Shown here in pieces: positions 58,965-64,000 of a DNA stretch of 64,000 nt (the first letter of the stretch is position 1; each line of letters starts with the position of its first letter). The notes beneath the pieces were generated by a model. That model did not search any database. It had not been told where the DNA came from and saw only the letters and a list, made by a program, of their open reading frames with translations. The stretch lies in the NCBI GenBank assembly GCA_025465535.1, contig JAODMY010000015.1, positions 1-64,000 of the forward strand. The letters run 5' to 3'. A program made the translations under genes and the position numbers. Origin of the DNA: Glaciihabitans sp. GTDB taxonomy: Bacteria; Actinomycetota; Actinomycetes; Actinomycetales; Microbacteriaceae.

Positions 58965-61916
58965 GTGTCGATTTCATCTGTAGAAGGCTCCTCCAAGCTC
59001 AGTGTTCGAGGCGCCAGGGTCCACAATCTCAAGGATGTGGATCTCGAGATTCCCCGCGATTCCCTCGTCGTCTTTACGGGACTGTCCGGTTCGGGAAAAT
59101 CGTCGCTCGCGTTCGACACGATCTTCGCTGAGGGCCAGCGCCGCTACGTAGAGTCCCTTTCGGCGTACGCGCGCCAATTCCTCGGGCAGGTCGATCGACC
59201 TGACGTCGACTTCATCGAGGGACTGAGCCCCGCCGTCTCGATCGACCAGAAGTCGACCAACCGCAACCCGCGGTCGACGGTCGGTACGATCACCGAGATC
59301 TACGACTACATGCGGCTCCTCTGGGCCAGGATCGGCATCCCGCACTGCCCCGTCTGCGGCGAGAAGATCGAGCGCCAGACCGTGCAGCAGATCGCCGACC
59401 AGTTGATGACCCTGCCGACCGGAACGCGCTACCAGGTGGTGAGCCCGGTGATCTCGCAAAAGAAGGGCGAGTTCGTCGACCTGTTCCAGTCGCTCGCGGC
59501 GAGTGGATACTCGCGCGCGATCGTCGATGGTGAACAGATCCAGCTGAGCGAGCCTCCCATCCTCAAGAAGCAGATCAAGCACGACATCGCGGTGATCGTC
59601 GATCGCCTCGTCGCCGCCGACGACATCCAGACCAGGCTGACCGACTCGCTCGAGACGGCACTGCGGCTGACCGACGGCCTCGTCGCGATCAACTACGTCG
59701 ATGAGGTGGGGGACGCGGCCTGGCGCAACTTCTCGGAGAAGCTGTCCTGCCCGAACGGGCATCCGCTCCAGCTCACCGAAATCGAACCGCGCACGTTCTC
59801 GTTCAACGCCCCGTTCGGCGCGTGCCCGGAGTGCTCCGGCCTCGGAACGCGGATGACCGTGGACGCCGACCTCCTTATCGCGGACGACTCTGTCAGCATC
59901 AACGACGGTGTCATCCTGCCGTGGGCACAGTCGGGCAAGGGCATCCAGCAGTACTTCGGGCGCATGCTCGAGGGGCTCGCGCACGACCTCGACTTCTCGC
60001 TCGACACCCCGTGGGGCAAGCTGTCCGACGACGTTCGCAGCGCGATCCTGAACGGCAACAACTTCGAGGTCACGGTCAAATGGAAGAACCGCTTCGGCCG
60101 CGAGATGAAGTACACGACGGGCTTCGAGGGCGTCATCCCGTACATCGTGCGGAAGAACCTCGAGGCGGACACGGAGTGGACGAAGCAGCGTTTCGCGAGC
60201 TACCTCCGCGAAACGCCGTGCCCGGTTTGCGACGGCAAGCGGTTGAAGCCAGAGGTCCTGGCCGTGACGATCAACGACTTCTCGATTTCGGATGCCTGCG
60301 TCCTCAGCCTCGTGGACACGCACGCGTTCATGGCGGCACTCACGCTCACCGATCGTGAGGCGCACATCGCGGCGGCAGTGCTCCGCGAGATCCGCCTTCG
60401 CCTCGAGTTCCTGATCGAGGTCGGGCTCAGCTATCTCGACCTCGCCCGCGCCGCCGCGACGCTGAGCGGTGGTGAGGCGCAGCGCATCCGGCTGGCAACC
60501 CAGATCGGATCGGGTCTCACCGGCGTGCTTTACGTGCTCGACGAGCCGAGCATCGGGCTGCACCAGCGCGACAATCGCCGACTCATCGAGACTCTCGTGA
60601 AGCTGAAGAACCTCGGCAACACCCTCATCGTCGTGGAGCACGACGAAGACACCATCCGCACGGCCGACTGGATCGTCGACATCGGTCCGGGTGCCGGCGA
60701 ACTCGGTGGAGAGGTCGTCCACTCCGGGTCGTACGAGAACCTGCTGGCGAACACGAGGTCGTTGACGGGGGACTACCTCTCCGGCCGGATGGCGATCGAA
60801 ACCCCAAGGAAGCGTCGTCCGATCGACAAGCAGCGCCAGGTCACGGTCGAGGGCGCGCGTGCGAACAACCTCAAGAACGTCACGGTGAAGTTCCCGCTCG
60901 GCGTGTTCAGCGCCGTCACGGGAGTGAGCGGATCCGGCAAATCCTCGCTCGTGAACGACATCCTGTACAAGGTGCTCGCAAACGAGCTCAATGGAGCGCG
61001 GCAGATTCCGGGCAGGCACACGAGAGTCACCGGGCTCGAACTGCTCGATAAGGTCGTGCACGTCGACCAGGCGCCGATCGGGCGCACGCCACGGTCCAAC
61101 CCGGCGACGTACACGGGAGTCTTCGACCGCATCCGCACGCTGTTCTCGGAGACGGCAGAAGCGAAGGTCCGCGGATACCTGCCCGGGCGATTCAGCTTCA
61201 ACGTCAAGGGTGGGCGCTGCGAGAACTGCGCGGGCGACGGCACCATCAAGATCGAGATGAACTTCCTGCCCGACGTTTACGTCGCGTGCGAGGTCTGCGG
61301 GGGAGCGCGCTACAACCGCGACACCCTCACCGTGCACTACAAAGGCAAGAACATCGCCGAGGTGCTCGACATGCCGATCGCGGAGGCGGCCGACTTCTTC
61401 GAGGCCATTACGGCCATCCATCGCTACCTGAAGACCCTCGTCGAGGTCGGACTCGGCTACGTCCGCCTCGGCCAGAGCGCGACCACGCTGTCGGGCGGTG
61501 AAGCGCAGCGCGTCAAGCTCGCAACCGAGCTGCAGCGTCGCGCCACGGGACGAAGCGTCTACGTGCTCGACGAGCCGACGACCGGGTTGCACTTCGAGGA
61601 TGTCCGCAAGCTCCTGCTGGTCCTGAACGGACTCGTCGACAAGGGCAACACCGTGATCGTGATCGAGCACAACCTCGACGTCATCAAGTCATCGGACTGG
61701 GTCATCGATCTTGGTCCGGAGGGTGGCGCCGGCGGTGGCGAGCTTATCGCGGTCGGAACTCCGGAGCAGGTGGCAAAGAATGCCGCGAGCCACACGGGAA
61801 TGTTCCTTCGTGAGATATTGGCCCAGAAGCCCGCGGCAGCTCGACCGACGCTTGCTCGTGTGGTGAACGCCGAGAGCTCTCCCGTCGCGAGGAAGTCCGC
61901 GGCGGGCGCCAGGTAG
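58965..61916 (+). CDS. uvrA: Excinuclease ABC subunit A
   Basis: Damage-sensing ABC ATPase of nucleotide excision repair. 983 residues: Walker A boxes [15 protein letters not shown] (about 39) and [13 protein letters not shown] (about 652), zinc fingers CPVCGEK...CPNGHP and CENCAGDG...[12 protein letters not shown] signatures [12 protein letters not shown] and [12 protein letters not shown], Walker [15 protein letters not shown] and [14 protein letters not shown]. Start GTG 58965 gives [23 protein letters not shown]. Confidence 0.98.
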   Translation: MSISSVEGSSKLSVRGARVHNLKDVDLEIPRDSLVVFTGLSGSGKSSLAFDTIFAEGQRRYVESLSAYARQFLGQVDRPDVDFIEGLSPAVSIDQKSTNRNPRSTVGTITEIYDYMRLLWARIGIPHCPVCGEKIERQTVQQIADQLMTLPTGTRYQVVSPVISQKKGEFVDLFQSLAASGYSRAIVDGEQIQLSEPPILKKQIKHDIAVIVDRLVAADDIQTRLTDSLETALRLTDGLVAINYVDEVGDAAWRNFSEKLSCPNGHPLQLTEIEPRTFSFNAPFGACPECSGLGTRMTVDADLLIADDSVSINDGVILPWAQSGKGIQQYFGRMLEGLAHDLDFSLDTPWGKLSDDVRSAILNGNNFEVTVKWKNRFGREMKYTTGFEGVIPYIVRKNLEADTEWTKQRFASYLRETPCPVCDGKRLKPEVLAVTINDFSISDACVLSLVDTHAFMAALTLTDREAHIAAAVLREIRLRLEFLIEVGLSYLDLARAAATLSGGEAQRIRLATQIGSGLTGVLYVLDEPSIGLHQRDNRRLIETLVKLKNLGNTLIVVEHDEDTIRTADWIVDIGPGAGELGGEVVHSGSYENLLANTRSLTGDYLSGRMAIETPRKRRPIDKQRQVTVEGARANNLKNVTVKFPLGVFSAVTGVSGSGKSSLVNDILYKVLANELNGARQIPGRHTRVTGLELLDKVVHVDQAPIGRTPRSNPATYTGVFDRIRTLFSETAEAKVRGYLPGRFSFNVKGGRCENCAGDGTIKIEMNFLPDVYVACEVCGGARYNRDTLTVHYKGKNIAEVLDMPIAEAADFFEAITAIHRYLKTLVEVGLGYVRLGQSATTLSGGEAQRVKLATELQRRATGRSVYVLDEPTTGLHFEDVRKLLLVLNGLVDKGNTVIVIEHNLDVIKSSDWVIDLGPEGGAGGGELIAVGTPEQVAKNAASHTGMFLREILAQKPAAARPTLARVVNAESSPVARKSAAGAR

Positions 61917-61930
61917 CGAAGGGGAGTGTC

Positions 61931-63835
61931 ATGGCTGACACGGTGAGCTATCGGCCCAAGGCCGGAGAGATCCCGACATCGCCCGGGGTTTATCGCTTCC
62001 GGGATGCGTCAAATCGGGTTCTCTACGTCGGTAAGGCCAAAAATCTCCGCTCGCGCCTGAGCAACTACTTTGCCCCGCTGCACACCCTGCACCAGCGGAC
62101 TCGGCGGATGGTGGTCTCGGCAGCGTCCGTCGAGTGGACGGTCGTCGGCAACGAGTTCGAGGCTCTCGAACTCGAGTTCACCTGGATCAAGGAGTTCGAT
62201 CCGCCGTTCAACGTACAGTTCCGGGATGACAAGTCGTACCCGTACCTCGCGATCACGCTGCAGGAAGATGTTCCGCGCGTGCTCGTGACTCGCAACCGCA
62301 AGATGAAGGGTGCCCGCTACTTCGGTCCGTACACGAAGGTGTGGGCCATTCGCGAGACGGTCGACACGCTGCTTAAGGCATTCCCGATGCGCAGCTGCTC
62401 AGACAGCACATACCGGCGCGCGGAGCAGACCGGGCGTCCATGCCTCCTCGGAGATATTGGCAAGTGCGCGGCGCCCTGCGTCGCGCGGATCAGCAAAGAG
62501 GACCACAAGTCGATCGCGGTCGACTTCGCCTCGTTCATGGCCGGCAACGACTCAACCTTCGTCGTCGACCTCGAGCGAAAGATGAAGAACGCCTCAGCCG
62601 AGATGGACTACGAGTCCGCGGCGCGTTACCGTGACCAGCTCGGAGCGATGCAGACCGCGCTCTCACGGAACGCCATCGTGCTGGCCGACGATACCGACAC
62701 CGACATATTCGGCATCGCGCACGACGAGCTCGCGGCTGCGGTCCAGCAGTTCATCGTCCGCGGCGGACGCATCCGCGGCGTCAAGAGCTGGGTGGTCGAC
62801 AAGGAGCTCGATCTCGAGCTGCCGGAACTCGTCGAAACGGTGCTGCAGAACGCCTACAACGAGACGGACACGCCGCCGCGCGAGGTCGTTGTGCCTGTGC
62901 TCCCCGAGGATGCGGCCGAGCTCGAGCAATGGCTGAGCGGCCTGCGCTCGGGGGCCGCCAACGGTGCCGCGCGCGCATCGCTGAAGACGGCCCAGCGTGG
63001 GGAGAAAGCGGCACTGGCGCTCACCGTGGCAACCAATGCGCGCAACGCCCTCGTGCTGTACAAAACGCGGCGTAGCGGCGATTTCACGGCGCGGTCGCAG
63101 GCCCTCGCGGACCTGCAGGAGGCCCTCGACATGCCGGATGCTCCGTTGCGCATGGAGTGCTACGACGTGTCGCACCTCAGCGGCACGAACATCGTCGCGT
63201 CGATGGTCGTCTTCGAAGACGGTCTGCCGCGAAAAGACCAGTACCGCCGATTCAGCATCCCGGACTCCACCGACGACACCGAATCGATTTACCAGACCCT
63301 CAGTCGCCGGCTCGCCCACCTCGGCGAAGACGGAGAGCGGCCCGAGGTGGCACCAGACGACGGCGCAGAGGCCGAAGCGGAGGGCACACCGCGGCGCCGC
63401 TTCGCCTATCGACCCAACCTCCTGATCGTCGATGGCGGCCAGCCGCAGGTCGCCGCGGCCAAGCGCGCCCTCGAGGACGCCGGCGTCACGGGCATCACGC
63501 TCGTGGGAATTGCCAAACGACTCGAGGAGATCTGGCTCCCGGATTCCGACTACCCGGTCATCCTCCCGCGTAACAGCGACGCACTCTTCCTGATCCAGCG
63601 GATCCGGGATGAGGCACACCGGTTTGCCATCACCTACCAGCGCCAGCGTCGGTCGAGCGACATCACATCGTCGCTGTCGGAGATCCCGGGCCTCGGGCCG
63701 GCTCGTGTGAAGCAGATCCTGAAGCATTTCGGATCGGTTACCCGCCTTCGTTCGGCAGATGCCGAGGCGATAGCCGAGGTGAAGGGCGTCGGTGCCGTCC
63801 TCGCGAAGCAGATCTACGAGAGGCTGCGCGGTTGA
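61931..63835 (+). CDS. uvrC: Excinuclease ABC subunit C
   Basis: Dual-incision nuclease. 634 residues: GIY-YIG domain at about 16-94 ([31 protein letters not shown]), a cysteine cluster ([28 protein letters not shown]), UVR domain near 205-240, RNase H-like nuclease ([32 protein letters not shown]) and C-terminal helix-hairpin-helix ([18 protein letters not shown]). Shine-Dalgarno aagggga before ATG 61931. Follows uvrA by 14 bp, same transcript. Confidence 0.98.
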   Translation: MADTVSYRPKAGEIPTSPGVYRFRDASNRVLYVGKAKNLRSRLSNYFAPLHTLHQRTRRMVVSAASVEWTVVGNEFEALELEFTWIKEFDPPFNVQFRDDKSYPYLAITLQEDVPRVLVTRNRKMKGARYFGPYTKVWAIRETVDTLLKAFPMRSCSDSTYRRAEQTGRPCLLGDIGKCAAPCVARISKEDHKSIAVDFASFMAGNDSTFVVDLERKMKNASAEMDYESAARYRDQLGAMQTALSRNAIVLADDTDTDIFGIAHDELAAAVQQFIVRGGRIRGVKSWVVDKELDLELPELVETVLQNAYNETDTPPREVVVPVLPEDAAELEQWLSGLRSGAANGAARASLKTAQRGEKAALALTVATNARNALVLYKTRRSGDFTARSQALADLQEALDMPDAPLRMECYDVSHLSGTNIVASMVVFEDGLPRKDQYRRFSIPDSTDDTESIYQTLSRRLAHLGEDGERPEVAPDDGAEAEAEGTPRRRFAYRPNLLIVDGGQPQVAAAKRALEDAGVTGITLVGIAKRLEEIWLPDSDYPVILPRNSDALFLIQRIRDEAHRFAITYQRQRRSSDITSSLSEIPGLGPARVKQILKHFGSVTRLRSADAEAIAEVKGVGAVLAKQIYERLRG

Positions 63836-63893
63836 GGTCGCGCTTCATCGGGCTGCGCGATGTGAATGCGTGCCCGGAGCATACGCGCGCCCC

Positions 63894-63899
63894 TAAACT
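63894..63899 (+). promoter_or_regulatory. Possible -10 (TAAACT) upstream of rapZ
   Basis: TAAACT lies about 42 bp before the rapZ ATG, in the 106-bp gap after uvrC. Only a hexamer; no clear -35. Confidence 0.3.
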
Positions 63900-63941
63900 G
63901 TGGACTATCCAAACGCCTGAATATCGACGAGCTGGGGCAGC

Positions 63942-64000
63942 ATGACCGTGGACGACGAACGGCAGGAGTTGCTGGTCGTGACCGGGATGTCCGGAGCGGG
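63942..64000 (+). CDS. rapZ: RapZ-type nucleotide-binding protein, N-terminal start (truncated by window)
   Basis: The first 19 codons are visible: MTVDDERQELLVVTGMSGA and then a Gly. LLVVTGMSGAG is the beginning of the RapZ/YvcJ Walker A motif (TGMSGAGKS). In Actinobacteria this gene follows uvrC and precedes a YvcK-like gene and whiA. The rest lies beyond the window. Confidence 0.85.
   Translation, partial: MTVDDERQELLVVTGMSGA

Noticed and set aside
58974-61670. 898-codon minus-strand open frame opposite uvrA.
   Set aside because: Antisense shadow; the uvrA frame carries all diagnostic motifs.

Overview
The window is a high-GC chromosomal segment of an actinobacterium. Gene order (pyrR-pyrB-pyrC-PH protein-carA-carB-pyrF, hisE-hisG-hisI-trp genes-lgt-gltB-gltD-pyk, uvrB-uvrA-uvrC-rapZ), a mycobacterial-type IHF fused to guanylate kinase, a degenerate PriA and small actinobacterial families (DUF6457, HGxxPAAW) point to Microbacteriaceae. 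The family assignment is inference; the genus cannot be read from the sequence. Almost all of the DNA is ordinary core genome. There is no prophage, transposon, CRISPR array or rRNA operon.

Layout. 1-324: tail of an HNH endonuclease-like gene. 551-9407: UMP biosynthesis operon with a PyrR-binding hairpin at its head. 9460-17874: mIHF-guanylate kinase fusion, rpoZ, coaBC, metK, priA, fmt, rsmB. 17888-18990: rpe and an FKBP peptidyl-prolyl isomerase. 19028-24626: molybdenum-cofactor island, with mobA-DUF6457-moeA on the minus strand diverging from fdhD and a YdeP-type molybdoenzyme. 24646-30130: hisE, hisG, hisI, then trp genes with trpE absent from its usual place. 30210-38918: lgt, gltB, gltD, pyk. 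39175-40439: tRNA-Leu(CAA), an ANTAR response regulator and a hotdog thioesterase. 40530-46126: polA, a lone PTS IIA protein, a DUF885 protein and a ThyA-like protein. 46183-48902 (minus): a membrane glycosyltransferase and an SGNH hydrolase. 49164-56058: rpsA with promoter and terminator, then an alpha/beta hydrolase, acyl-CoA ligase, acyltransferase and MFS transporter. 56148-63835: coaE, uvrB, uvrA, uvrC; the last 59 bases begin rapZ.

The most unusual feature is not a gene. About twenty short tandem duplications (units mostly 12-30 bp, two of about 60 bp) are scattered through the window, and many sit exactly on start or stop codons. Stop codons are copied downstream of the HNH gene, rpe, FKBP/moeA, pdtaR and polA. 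Start regions are copied at pyrC, carB, pyrF, lgt and gltD. In-frame copies lengthen loops of PyrF, MoeA and PriA. Units inside genes are multiples of 3; intergenic units often are not. That is what a high rate of local duplication filtered by selection would leave.

A second recurring signal is a TAnnnT hexamer placed 6 or 7 bases before the start codon of about twelve genes that have no clear ribosome-binding site. This suggests widespread leaderless transcripts.
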